Shown: one piece after another, positions 12,801 to 27,800 of the stretch
Numbering within the stretch: position 1 is the stretch's first letter
Layout of the letters: every line of letters starts with the position of its first letter
Origin: Antedon mediterranea
Lineage: Eukaryota > Echinodermata > Crinoidea > Comatulida > Antedonidae
Direction of reading: 5' to 3'
DNA: 64,000 nt
Assembly: GCF_964355755.1 (NCBI RefSeq)
Contig: NC_092678.1
Span: 2,565,922-2,629,921 of the forward strand
Program-made: the position numbers and the translations under genes
Notes under the pieces: generated by a model
What the model saw: the letters and a program-made list of their open reading frames with translations, nothing else
What the model was told of the DNA's origin: nothing
The model's database searches: none

Positions 12801-15800
12801 GCAATGGTTTGTACTAGTCCTATTGGTTCTACTTTGATTTTCACTGGTGTTCCTTTAAAGTGTGCTACTCCAGCAGTGACCTCCATCTTCCAGTCACCTA
12901 CCTTATCACATCTTCCTTTTATTCTGTACTCTCCATTTCCCATGTCTTCTACCTCAGTGGCAGTTTTTTCACCTGATGGAGTTATCAGAGTAGCAGCTAC
13001 TTTACATGTATCATTTTTATCCAGACATTCTGCTTTCACTACAAATGTTTGTTCCTTTGATACTGTAATGGATCTATCATCTTTGTCAAGGATGAACCTG
13101 TTATCAACACTTGCGATTTCACCAAGGCCTTTTGTTAGCGCATCATCCAGTTCGATATTAAATGTGAAGTTTGGTTTGAGATTATTTCCACAAGATGAGT
13201 ATCTGGAATTCATTTCCTTTATGTTTTGGTTGACTGCATGGATATTTGTATTGATATCATCAAGTGTTTTTGTCTTTTCTGGTTTGTTCATTGTTTCTAA
13301 ACTTGACCTCTTCAGACTTTGCACTTCCATTTGATGTGATTCTAGCTCTTTCACTTGACCTTCGATGGCATCATTCCTTTGCTTACATACATCTTCAAGA
13401 TCCAACAATAGTTTTTTTGTTTCTTCTTCAACTTTAGAAACAATAGTTTCTTTATGCATGTTAATAACATCTCTGATCATCTTTACATGTGATTCAAAGT
13501 CTGCTTTGTCATCCATTATAGAATGAAATGTATTCTCTAATTCCTGTTTGACATCTTCAGCTGACCTGATCACTTCTGTTACTTGTTTGTTAAATGCTTC
13601 TATAGCATCACTCATTCCTATCATATCATGATGATCTTTATAACAGCTCATAACGCATTTCTTACATACACTTTTTGTACAAGTTGTACAAAATCTTTCT
13701 ACTGTGTTATCTGGATGGTCTTGGCAACAAGTACCTTTTACTTCTTGACTTGACATCTGTAAAATACAGTATGCAAATACGGTTCTGGTTTTAATTAACA
13801 GGCCCATTAACAGGGTGTGGGGAGAGGGAGGGGTTCAAGGGGTTCGAACAAACCCCACCATTTGCTAGCTGGCTGTGCTTGGCAAAAAAATAATAGAGAA
13901 AAAAGAATAAAAAGCAATTAAAAAGAAAAAGTTAATTAGATATTTAAAAAATGTAAGAAAGCACAGAGGAGTATAAAGTAGAGGGGAGAATTGAGGCCCC
14001 GTCTGCCTATAGAGTGTCTGAGTACATTTGAAAAATTGTAGTTTGTGTCCACAATCACTTTTATTTGCACCCTAAACTAAATAACAATGTTAAATATAGT
14101 TTATTTACCTTATTTCTTGAATGTCTTCTTCTTGCATAGACAACATACACTATGGGCACGGTGGCTTCACAATGAATGACGTTGCATTTAGTACTTCCTT
14201 TATTATCAACAATAGGACTTCCTGATATACTATGACATGCCAGTACGGTCATAATTATATCTAGTTTATAATCATTACACAAAACTACCTATCAAGTATA
14301 TTACCATAATTTTTAGGGCCGACCTTGATAATTCTTTTACAACTGGTTATTTAGTAATTTATTATATTTTTTATAGATTTGAAATAAAAATAACCTTATG
14401 AAGGACATCTGTAATTTAGACCTAGATATAGTTTACATAGCACTTACATCATGTTTTCCCATCAAGTCATCTGGAAGATTTTTAAAACCCAACATATTGT
14501 ACTACAAAACAAATAAATATATATGTACAAAAGCATTGATATATCAATGGCCATGGTGTTTTACTCACTGAGATAGCCGTTATTTTTTAAATACATTATG
14601 ATCCAAGGATAGCTGTAATTAATTAAAACTTCATTGATGCGATCAGTCAATACTTTTGTTCGGCTGCCGAAACTAAACACTGTTTGAATTTGGTGGCTCG
14701 GCAAATGTCAATCTTCAGATAAGGTTATACAATGTTATGTTGAGAATATTTAGAAATACACGCGCAACAAAATTCGTGGAAAGAAAAAAGAATAAGATAG
14801 AAGAAAAAAAAGATCCTGACAATAACAAGTGGTTATACACCAATGGCGGATAACCAATAATTGTTTGTGAATGCAATACAACCACCATTTTTACTAGTTC
14901 AAACTAAAATTGCAAATACTGTTATTTTTGTAGCCTTTTGATATTGAACATCTAATCAAAATAGATAGGTTGAGTTAAAATGAAATGAATTACTCCAAGT
15001 AGCAAGGAAAGGTTAGACAACTTTACCTTATTTTGTTCTTCTTGTCCAGTGCCCACCTTGACCAGAGGAAAGGCATGGGCCAATACGTCTGAGGCAGATA
15101 CTAGATGCAAGGGCTGCAATAAGAGTCAGCAGTGCTGATTTCAAATGCCTAGCGGGACCCCAGCTCCATATACAGCACACGATATTCCCAGATGGTCTCC
15201 CATCAAAGTTCTAAACAGGCCCAACATTGCTTAACTTCGGTGATCTGACGAGAACCGGTGTTCCAACGTGAAGTGTGCTTAAAGTAAAATATACTAAATA
15301 TTACAGTTCAAACGAAAAACCAGAGATTATTAAAATGGGCAGAATAAAAATGTGCAAGAAACATAAATGGGTGTTCAGTTCAAAATCTTTTATTAGTCTA
15401 GTTAATTTGTAGGATAAAGTAAATTAGGAAAATTAAGGTGCGTGTAATTTCTTACAAAGGAAAAAAAAATATGATCAACAACTTAAAAAAATAATAATGT
15501 TTTTGGTAGGACCGATTTTGCCGTGACATATACACAAGTTTCACATTTAATTTTTTCAGATACTATAAAGTTTTGATTTTAATAATATTAAACATGTTAG
15601 CATACTCTAATTACATTAACATAAGTATAATTTTTAAACATATAACTAGTTGTGTATTGACCCTGGAATTTTGTGCCAATTTTATATTGGCTACAAATTC
15701 AGCTGAATCAGTAACTTATTACGTTGCCTAATATACCACCATCTGATTCTACATCTGTACTCCTTTCTGCTTTGTTTAATAATTTAATATTTTAACACTG

Positions 15801-18800
15801 CTATCTTTATCAGCTACTGCTATGGTTTGTGGTCTATTAAAAATTACAGTGATTCCAGTTGGATACTTTAGTCCATCATCAAAATCATCTATTCGTTTTA
15901 AGAAGATACGATTTCTATCAAATAACTGCAGTTTATTCATACTGGATATTATTATGTTTTCATCCATGTCCGTTACTATAGCACAAGGATAGAAAACATT
16001 TCCATCTTCTTTGCCTTCACTTGCAAGTGTTTTAACAAAAGTACCATTTGCATCAAACACTTGTATTCTATGATTACGACGGTTAGTAACCATTAAATGA
16101 CCACCTCTGGTTAAAGTGATATCATGAGGATGGAATTGACCTGCGCCCTTGAATTCTATCTTACTCAACAGGCTGCCATCCTCAACATTAAATTTACAAA
16201 CACAATGAAGGTGAATGTCTGCAACGTACAGAACTTCATTTTTTACCTTCAAACCCATCGGCCATTCTAATATTCCCTTACCAAATTGAGTGGATTCTTT
16301 AAATTTATCATTAAGCATCACAACAATCTGTCTTCCTGTATCACTGTACACAATGTGACCATTACCCATGTTATGCATGCTACTGACCATGGCATCTTGT
16401 GCCAATTCAATATTGGCAACAAATTCACCCGATTTGGAAAACTTTAATAACTCATTACAATAGCTTGATACTAATATACAACCATCTGAGTCTAACACTA
16501 CATCTGATATTTTATGTTCCTTATTATCTACTCTGTGTACATTTATGTTATCAATGGTATGTACAAGTCCTATTGGTTCTACTTTGATCTTCACTGGTGA
16601 ACCTTTAAAGTGTGCTACTCCAGCAGTGATCTCCATCTTCCAATTACCTTCCTTATCACATCTTCCTTTTATTCTATACTCTCCACTTCCAATGTCTTCT
16701 ACCTCCATGTTAGTTTTTTCACCTGATGGAGTTATCAGAGTAGCAGCTACTTTACATGTATCACTTTTATCCAGACTTTCTGCTTTAACTTAAAGTTTAC
16801 TTTGTTAGTTTAATGGATCTATCATCTTTGTTAATGATGAACCTGTTATCAACACTTGTGATTTCACCAAGGCCTTTTGTGAGAGCATCATCCAGGTCTG
16901 TATTAAATCTAAAGTTTGGTTTAAGATTGGTTGTGCAAGATAAAAATATGGAATTCATTTTCTTGACGTTTTGTTTTACTGCATTGATATCAGTCTTGAT
17001 ATCATTAAATGTTTTCGTCTTCTCTGGTTGGTTCATTGTTTCTGAACTTGACGTCTTCAGACTTTGCACTTCCATTTGGTGTGATTCTAGCTCTTTCACT
17101 TGACCTTTAATGGCCTCATTCTTTTGCTTACATACATTTTCAAGATCCAACAATAGTTGTTTCGTTTCTTCTTCAATCTTAGAAACAATGGTTTCTTTAT
17201 GCATATTAATAACATCTCTGATCATCTTTACATGAGATTCAAAGTCTGCTTTGTCGTCCATTATAGAATGAAATGTATTCTCTAATTCTTGCTTGATATC
17301 TTCAGCTGACCTGATCACTTTAGTTACTTGTTTGTTAAATGCATCTATAGCAATACTCATTCCTATCATATCATGATCTTCTTTATAACAACTCATAAGA
17401 CATTTCTTACATATTGATTAAGTAATATATTCAAGCAAAGAAAAGTTATACCATATATTTGAATATTAAATAATATTTAACAAGTTAATTTTATTCATAT
17501 ATTTTAATGAAAATAACTTTCAATTATACCTACAGTATAAGTAATTTAATCAAACCAGAGGAAGCTTATAAACAATGTCATATAGTGTATTAATCTTATA
17601 CTTAAGAAATAATAACAAAGCAAATGAATAATAAATTCATTCATTCTGAAGACTCTATTTTATTATTTATTAATTATGAAAATTGATGGTTCATTAAAAT
17701 TATAGTAATTTCATATGTTTTAGAAATAGAATATTTTAACATTGTTATCTTTATAATCAAATACTGCTATTGTTTGTGGTCTGTTAGAAATTACAATGAT
17801 TCTAAATGGATATTTTAGCCCATCATCATCAGTATCTATTCGTTTCAAGAAAACACCATTTTTGTCAAATAATTGTACTTTATTATCACTGGATACTATT
17901 ATATTTTCATCCTTGTCCGTTTCTATAGCACAGGGGTGGATAACTTTCCCATCGTTCGGACCTTTACTTACAAGTGTTTTTGTAAAGGTGCCATTTGCAT
18001 TGATCATTTGGATTCTACTACTACTCCATTCAGTAACCAGTAAATGTCCTTCCCTGGTTAAAGTCACATCATTTGGGCAATCAACGTCATTTCTATTCTC
18101 TAAAAATATCTTACCCAATAGACTACCACCATCAATATCAAATTTACAAACACAATTAGCTTTAATATCTACAACATACAAAACTTGTGTTTTATTGTTT
18201 ACTGTCAAACCTAGTGGACGTTTCAATATTTTTTTACCAAATTGCATACACTCTTCAAATTTATCATTAAGCATCACAACAATATTCCTTTGCCTATCAC
18301 TGTACACAATATGACCATTACCCATGCTATGCATTTTACTAACCTTGGCATTTTCTGCCAGTTTAATATTGGCAACAAATTTACCTGATTTGGTAAACTT
18401 CAATAACTCATTACAGTCACTTGATACTAATATACAACTATCGGAGTTGAACACTACATCTGATACCCCATACCAGATTTGTTTGTGTGTTGCTATTTTA
18501 ATGTTATCTATAAGTCCAAGTGGTTCAACTTTGATATTCACTGGTGAACCTTTAAAGTGTGCTACTCCAGCAGTGATCTCCATCTTCCAGTCACCTTCCT
18601 TATCACATCTTCCTTTTATTCTATACTCTCCACTTCCCATGTGTTCTACCTCTGTGGCAGTTTGTTTACCTGATGGAGTTATCAGAGTAGCAGCTACTTT
18701 ACATGTATCACTTTTATCCAGACTTTCTGCTTTCACTTCAAATGTTTGTCCCTTTGATACTGTAATGGATCTATCATCTTTTTCAATGATGAACCTGTTA

Positions 18801-21800
18801 TCAACACTTGTGATTTCACCAAGGCCTTTTGTTAGAGCATCATCCAGGTCTGAATTAAATGTCACGTTTGGTTTAAGATTATTTGCACAAGATAAATATT
18901 GGGAATTCATTTCCTTTACATTTTTTTTAACTTCATTGATATTTGTATTGAAATCATCAAGTGTTTTTGTTTTTTCTGGTTGGTTCATCGTTTCTGAACT
19001 TGACCTCTTCAGACTTTGCAATTCCATTTGGTGTGATTCTAGCTCTTTCACTTGACCTTCAATGGCATCATTCTTTTGCTTGCATACATTTCCAAGATCC
19101 AACAATAGTTTTTTGGTTTCTTCTTCAACTTTAGAAACAATAGTTTCTTTATGCATTTTAATAACTTCTTTGATCTTCTTTACATGTGATTCAAAGTCTG
19201 CTTTGTCGTCCATTATAGAATGAAATGTATTTTCTAATTCTTGCTTGATATCTTCAGCTGACCTGATCACTTCAGTTACTTGTTTGTTAAATGCATCTAT
19301 AGCATCACTCATTGTTAAGATGTCATGGTGGTCTTTATAACAACTCATAATGCATCTCTTACATACTCTTTTAGTACAAGTTGTACAAAATCTTTCTACT
19401 GTGTTATCTGGATGGTCTTGGCAACAAGTACCTTGCACTTCTTGACTTGACATCTGTAACATTACAAAAGAATGCAAACAATTAATTTTACATTGTGAAG
19501 TATTAGTAAAATTTATGATTTCCTAATTTTAACTAATATTTAATTACATCTAATTATTATACGAAACTTAGAATAGGCCTACAACTTACCTTATTTCCGA
19601 TCCTTACCTTCACAGACAATATTCAGTTAGCGATATAAGTGCGATTTACAATTGATATTTTTGTGTGGTATGCTGACTTCTTTCAAAGTATATACAAATT
19701 ACCAAAGCATAAAAAGATTTCTCATCCGTAAAATTTGAACTTCTAATAGATGAATAGATTGTTTAACTGTTATTGCATACAACAACAATAGTGAAATCAT
19801 TGAGGAAACAAAATATAATATAGCCTATGCCTACTGTAGGCTTGCTGTTTCAGCAATCGTTTCATTCTCCTTTTCTTACTTTACATTTATTTTAAATAAT
19901 TTTGAAGCGGATTACAAATGCAGACTTCAAACATGCAATTTATTACCATTATGTTATAGGCGTCACTTTGTCTTATTTCTTTTTAAGTTATTCAATTCTA
20001 ATTTAATTATTACTGACAATTTATTTAATATTTGTAATCCACATGTTACTTGTAGCTCTTCTTCTGTTGATACTCTTTTTGAAATTTGTTGCTGCAGAAC
20101 AGATTGTTCTTTTCAATCATATATCCCACGTGTTACCAGAATTTGGAATAACTTTACCCGGTGAAATTTGTACCCTATAGATATATCTCAGAAACATCTA
20201 CAAAACAATGCGCCGACTGAATAAATGTTACGGTTCAGTCTGCCAATTTACAAATATTCTCTTCCAGCCCTGGACGTCTATAACGTTATATGGATATTTT
20301 TTTACGATGAAATGGGATCTCAATTTTAATTTAATGGCAGAAAAAACATTTAGTCCTGTATGATGATGTCATGATGATCTTTAAAACAACTTGTAATACA
20401 TTTCTTGTATACACTTATAACAGAATTTATTTTATGGATATTTTTCCCCATAGTGAAAAAAATGTAAATAATCAACCAATTATTAAACCAAATTGTCAGT
20501 AAATAATAATGGTCATACTTGCAGATTCAGCAATGCTTTGTTTGCTAAATATTCTTTATGACATCGGATCAATTGGTTGGGATTCGGTTCCCCCTTCAAT
20601 ATATGGGTTGAATGACTATGTTTTTAAAGATTTTCAGTGGGTAGTGCGTCTCACGTTTGGTACTGTATTATTTGTTGATTCCAACTATACCTCAATGTGT
20701 GACAGATATTTAGTATACAAATAATGAATGAAGAACAGGAAGCAGGCCATTAAAAAGGCAGTGCTCCAACTTTAGATGCAGAGTAGAACAGTTATAGACT
20801 GCGCACACAACACATACTTTTATTTCTGAACTTGATCAGTCAACAATATTGTTTGTTGTCTGTCCATCAATAATGTGTCTGTAGTAATACGGGATATTAC
20901 AGGGCATGGTCGGATGTCACAAAAAGAAACGGCAAAGCACTGTTGGGTTCATATGATTTTATTTGAATACCAAGAAATACAGCAAAACGAAAAAAAAATA
21001 CCTTTTTCTGAGGCTTAATGAACGTTGTTCAGTCAATCAGATCTCAAGATAAACTGACGAAATTTAGGATAAAACTGTCACAACTGGACACAAACATAGC
21101 CCCACAGAACTTAGGAACTTCCTGTTTGTGTGTTAATTGGTCACCATAGTCCATTTCAACTTTTGCCATGGACAAACACTGATTGATTTAATGTTACTGA
21201 TAATTAAGAAAACAGTCCGAACACTTTACTTTAATGAAAATATTACTTCGCAGGTTCCATACTTTGAACTTAACAATTAAATTGCAGTCATTTGGGTACT
21301 GTTAATGATTAAAACACACATATTCTTTTAAATCGTGATTCAGTCAATTATAGTTTTTAAAAGGAGCTTACACCTGTCCCTCTGTGTAAATACCAAAGTC
21401 ACCTCATGGTTACTCTAAATATTGATTTGTAGTGTAATAATCTTTATCATTTCACTACATGTCTATTTGTTTGGAAAAAAAACAACCTAATTATCAAGGA
21501 TATCTGTTAGTTTATACCTAATATAGTTTACTATACTTGTTTTTTTATGCCATCATTCTTTTGCTTACATACATTTTCAAGATCCAACAATAGTTGTTTC
21601 GTTTCTTCTTCAATCTTAGAAACAATAGTTTCTTTATGCATGTTAATAACATCTCTGATCATCTTTACATGTGATTCAAAGTCTGCTTTGTCGTCCATTA
21701 TAGAATGAAATGTATTCTCTAATTCTTGCTTGACATCATCAGCTGACCTGATCACTTCTGTTACTTGTTTGTTGAATGCATCTATAGCATCACTCATTTC

Positions 21801-24800
21801 TATGATGTCATGATAATCTTTATAACAACTCATAAGACATTTCTTACATACTCTTTTTGTACAAGTTGTACAAAATCTTTCTACTCTGTTGTCTGGATGA
21901 GCTTCACATCCCCTACCTTGTACTAAGTTTTGACTTGACATCTGTAACATTACAACAGGATGCAAACAATTAATTTTCTGTTATGAAGTTAAATAACATT
22001 TATGGTTTCTGGCTTCAACTAATTTATATAATTACATTTTTAACTGTAATACTTAGCATACAACATACAGTACCTTGTTTTAAATGTAATTACTGCTGAA
22101 GCTTTAATACAATTTAAATCTTACCTTCACAGACAAAATATGTTAGCAATGTTGGGTGTGAAATGCATATTTTGATATGGTATTCTAACTTCTTTTCAAA
22201 GTCTATACAAAATACCGATTTCTCATCCGTTAAGTTTGAACTTGGACATAATAGATGAATATATTGTTGAAACAGTTATTACATATGACAAATGAAATAA
22301 TTGAGGAAATAATAATTCAAATATATATATTTAGTCTTATGATTATTAGTATTATTGTGCTGTTGAATAAAAATGAGACATTAAAGTTCAGCAATTGTTG
22401 CATTCTTCTTTTCTAATTTTATATGTTGCGAAATGTCTTATGAATTCATTAATCAAAAATTTAAATCACAGGAACACTAAATTTATTTCAATTCAATATT
22501 TAACAGTTAATTATAAACAAAACAATCAGATTTATACTTTTTTAATTATTTTTTTCATGCATTTTTGTAATCCTAATAAAATAATTTTAAAGATGTATAT
22601 TGTCCCCAAAAACATGGAAAATAAACATTAATTAAATCAGACTTTGAATGTGTTATTTTGTAGTTTTGATAAATTAGTCACTTCCTTAGAAAAAAAAACG
22701 AAATGTCAAAATAAATGGTTAAATTCAACCCATTGACTGGCAGCCAATTTGACCATTTTTTACTTTAAATTACAGTTTTTTTTTCAGGTAAATACATTTT
22801 TTTGGATCCAATTTTTTGTTAAAGTGGATAACTATTATGTTACATAAAAATGTTATATTCAACAAAAATGTTGTTAAGAATTTTTTTCAGGTGGACAATA
22901 CATCTTTAAACAAACTGTATTAATTTAAATAACACAAATCATATAACATGCAGTAGGGTAACAGTAATTTCTGATTGGTCAATAAACATTATAACATCAC
23001 TGGCGTTAATGATACGACTTTTTATTTCTTAGGTATCCGTGACTGGAACAGGCTCCCCAATTCACTCAAATCAATACAAAATAATGCAACCTTCAAAATA
23101 AAACTTAAAGAATATTTTAATAATGAACAGCTTGGAATTTCAGTTTAATTAAGTTATTTTTAATATTGTTTTTTGATGTTATCTTGTCTTGTATGTATTT
23201 TCTTGTTTTTTCATTTTTACTGAGTCATACTTAATGATAATTGTACTAGGCCCAACCACTCACTTTTCAGTCATTACGGATTGGACCCCATTGGAAATAA
23301 GTTTACTTTTTTGTCGACTTAATGGGTTATTCTCTTTTATACATTGTATATTTTAACTTTTATGTATGAATATCGAATAAAATCAATCAATCAATCACTG
23401 CCTCCCAGCACCACACCGCATCCATCATTTATATATCTATATAGCCAGATATATTTGAGTTAATTATGACTGCTCTTTGAGGTTTGTTTTTGTATCATAA
23501 AAGGCCTGAACATTTTATAAATATTTTCAGATTCCAAAGCTATTGCTGTTGTTGCCTTTGGATATTCAAAATATGAAATTACATTAAATATTAAAAGATT
23601 TGAGGGTATAAATATAATAAATTATAAAAGATATACACTAAGAAAAAAGAACACCATTAAAACTATACAATTAAATAACTAACGTTATTATGATGGAACT
23701 CTGCATGTATGTTGAATACTTTTGCCACAAAATAAGTACTGTCCCTATAATACTGAATCAGAGCCATATATATAAAGAGTTACAACATTGAAAATTAGAA
23801 GCCATTTTTGTGTCAAAGAATTCGCACGCTGAGGGCGCGCGCGTCTCTTTTGTATAGCGTTTTCCTGTAGTTCCATGCATTATTTTTAGATTTTGTTGTT
23901 AATGAAATAACGCTTAGATTCCGTTTTTATTTTAGTAAATAAAGTTATTAATGGTATTAATTTGGTAACATATATATATTGTGTCTATAATAACAAAAGA
24001 ATAAATGCTAGGGCCTACATGCAAGTCAGGATACATCAAAGCATGAACCAATACAAAAAACACACAAATTCACCCCTCTTTTTATACAGTATATGGCTCT
24101 CTGTGTGTTTTTGACACAAACTTTCAGAGACTCGTTCATCATTTCATTTGTAATAATTTGCCTTTATTATTTTAATATTGTTCATACCTATTCAATATAT
24201 TAACAAATATATCCACGACACTTTATTATTTTATTTAGTCATCAAAGCATGCATTATGAATTGAAAATATTACATAATTGTTATTAATGGGACGTAGTTA
24301 TGGGATGTTTTGTTCCAAAATCAATCAATCGAACGTTATAATGTACTAGCGTACGCGCGCGCAATATTCTTTGGCGCAAGTGGTTCTGTACGCTGTGCAC
24401 GTCGATATTCCACCGTAAAATGTGCAATTACATTTTTTTTAATATAAGAAAAAGTTTAAAGTAATTTCTTGCTCCTATACTTTACATGCATTAACGGAGA
24501 CAAGTTTGACACATTTTGATCTGCATATCACGTGACTATAATCCAATGTCGTAACTCTTTATATATATGGCTCTGTACTGAATTATCATATACTGCCCTC
24601 TCCTGTTCAATAAGATATGAATAAAAGGACACAACATGCTCTTGTATAGTCTGATTATAATTGTGTATCCACAAAACACGTCCACACTCAATACATGACT
24701 TAGATAGAAACTACCACGCTGCTGTATAGTCTGATTGTCAAGTGTCCACAAAACACGTCCACACACAATACATGACTTAGAAACTACCACACTGTTGTAT

Positions 24801-27800
24801 AGTCTGATTGTCAAGTGTCCACAAAACACGTCCACACACAATACATAACTTAGAAACTACCACGCTGTTGTATAGTCTGTTTAATATTGTGTGTTTACAA
24901 AACATGTCCACACACAATACATGACTTAGAAACTAACACGCTGTTGTATAGTCTGTTTAATATTGTGTGTTTACAAAACATGTCCACACACAATACATGA
25001 CTTAGAAACTAACACGCTGTTGTATAGTCTGATTGTCAAGTGTCCACAAAACATGTCCACACACAATACATGACTTAGAAACTACCACACTGTTGTATAG
25101 TCTGATTGTCAAGTGTCCACAAAACATGTCCACACACAATACATAACTTAGAAACTACCACGCTGTTGTATAGTCTGTTTAATATTGTGTGTTTACAAAA
25201 CACGTCCACACACAATACATGACATAGAAACTAACACGCTGTTGTATAGTCTGATTGTTAAGTGTCCACAAAACACGTCCACACACAATACATGACTTAG
25301 AAACTAACACGCTGTTGTATAGTCTGATTGTTAAGTGTCCACAAAACACGTCCACACACAATACATGACTTAGAAACTAACACGCTGTTGTATAGTCTGA
25401 TTGTTAAGTGTCCACAAAACACGTCCACACACAATACATGACTTAGAAACTAACACGCTGTTGTATAGTCTGATTGTTAAGTGTCCACAAAACACGTCCA
25501 CACACAATAATAAGCAGCACATGAAATAACATTCTAAACAATGGTTATTTTGAGGTCATTTAATGTTGACTTTGCTATGACTTGATTACAATACAATACA
25601 AATCGTTTGAAAATGTTACGAGGAATACAGTAGTATGAATAAAATAGAATAGACACCTCCCTTGAATAAAGGCCCCCAAAAGACCCACCTGAACAATAAG
25701 CGTTTATTCGGTTTAAATACAGTATAGATATTGTAGTGTTCAAATAAATACAGTATAGATATAATATTGTAGTGTTCAAATAAAGTTATCATATATATGA
25801 AAGGTGAATAATTAATTATTATATTCAAATAAAGTAAAGTTAGATATATAATATTTGAATATTAAATAATATTGAGCATGTGAATTTTAATTAGGTATGA
25901 AATTTACATAAATATAACATTAATTCTCAAACATAATATAACTACAGTACAGCATGTGATTATTATTTAATTAATAAAATTTACATATAATTTATATGAA
26001 AATAGAGATTCATTAATATACAAAAGTAATTTAAATTAAATGAATATTCATCTATGAAGTTTGCATGCTTATAACTACAGTATTACATACTTCCATAAAT
26101 ACATACTATCAACAAGTAACTTAATAAAGAAATAAAAACCGTACCGTACATAATATTTTTATAAAAAAAATGATAGTGATTTGTGTAGACAATTTTAGTA
26201 ATTAAATATTTTAACATTGTTAACATCGAAATCAGCTACTGCTATCGTTTGTGGTCTGTTAGAAATTACAGAGATTCCAATAGGATATTTTAGTCCATCA
26301 TCAGCAGTATCTATTCGTTTTAGGAAAACACCATTTTTGTCAAATAATTGTAGTTTTTTCCCACTGGATACTATAATGTTTTTATTCATGTCTGTTACTA
26401 TAGCATGAGGATACTTAACTTTCCCATCTTCTTCACCTTCATTTACAAGTGTTTCAAAGATACCATTTTCATTTAATATTTGTATTCTATGTTTATTACG
26501 ATCATTAACAATTACACGACCTTTCCCTGATAAAGAGACAGCACTTCTGGATTTCTTTTCACCTGTACTCTGTAAGACAATCTTATCCAACAGCATACCA
26601 TCCAAAATGTCAAACTTCCAAACACAATGAGCAGTACCATCTGCAACATACAGAACTTGTGTTTCATTGTTTACCGTCAACCCCAGTGGCCATTTTAATA
26701 TTCCTTTACCAAATTGAGTGCACTCTTCCAATTTATCATTAAGCATTACAACAATAAGTCTTCCTACATCACTATACACAATGTGACCATTACCCATGTT
26801 ATGCATTCTACTGACCTCAGCATTTCGTGCCAATTGAATGTTGGCAACAAATTCACCTGATTTGGTAAATTTCATCAACTCATTACAATAGTTTGATAGT
26901 AATAAACAACCATTGGAGTCCAATACAACATCTGATACTGCAAATCTTCTTCTATACACTGCTATGCCAATGGTATGTACAAGTCCTAGAGGTTCCACTT
27001 TGATCTTCACTGGTGAACCTTTAAAGTGTGTTACTCCAGCAGTGATCTCCATCTTCCAATCCCCTTCCTTATCACATCTTCCTTTTATTCTATACTTTCT
27101 ACTTCCCATGTCTTCTACCTCAGTGGCAGTTTTTTTACCTGATGGAGTTATCAGAGTAGCAGCTACTTTACATGTATCACTTTTATCCAGACTTTTTGCT
27201 TTCACTTCAAATGTTTGTCCCTTTGATACTGTAATGAATCTATCATCTTCATCAATGATGAACCTACTATCAACACTTGTGATTTCACCAAGGCCTTTTG
27301 TTAGAGCATCATCCAGGTCTGTATTAAATGTGACGTTTGGTTTGAGATTTTTTGCAAAAGATGAATATCTGGAATTCATTTCCTTGGTATTTGTTTTAGC
27401 CCCATTGATATCTGACTTGAAATCATCAAGTGTTTTTGTCTTTTCTGGTTGGTCCATCGTTTCTGAACTTGACCTCTTTAGACTTTGCACTTCCATTTGG
27501 TGTGATTCTAGCTCTTTCACTTGACTTTCAATGCCATCATTCTTTTGCTTACATACATTTTCAAGATCCAACAAGAGTTTTTTGCTTTCTTCTTCAACTT
27601 TAGAAATAATAGTTTCTTTATGTGTTTTAATAATGTCTCGGATCATGCTTACATGTGATTCAAAGTCTGCTTTGTCGTCCATTATAGAATGAAAAGTATT
27701 TTCTAATTCTTGTTTGACATCTTCAGCTGACGTGATCACTTGAGCTACCTGTTTGTTAAATGCATCTATAGCATCACTCATTGCTATTATGTTATGGTGA

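Noticed and set aside
12633-13334. Long plus-strand frames opposite the TRIM-like genes (also 18324-19055 and 26913-27524)
   Set aside because: They mirror the minus-strand filamin/coiled-coil coding sequence at homologous places in each copy; the real domains are on the minus strand.
15171-15280. Functional 5S rRNA gene
   Set aside because: Too many substitutions and a repeated unrelated tail; the second copy has an internal deletion. SINE or pseudogene is a better fit.
24536-25361. Minus-strand frames with CVDVFCGH repeats
   Set aside because: Translation of the 73-77 bp tandem array; cysteine spacing only reflects the repeat.
24640-25510. CRISPR-like array
   Set aside because: Whole units are repeated without unique spacers, and the context is clearly a eukaryotic nuclear genome.
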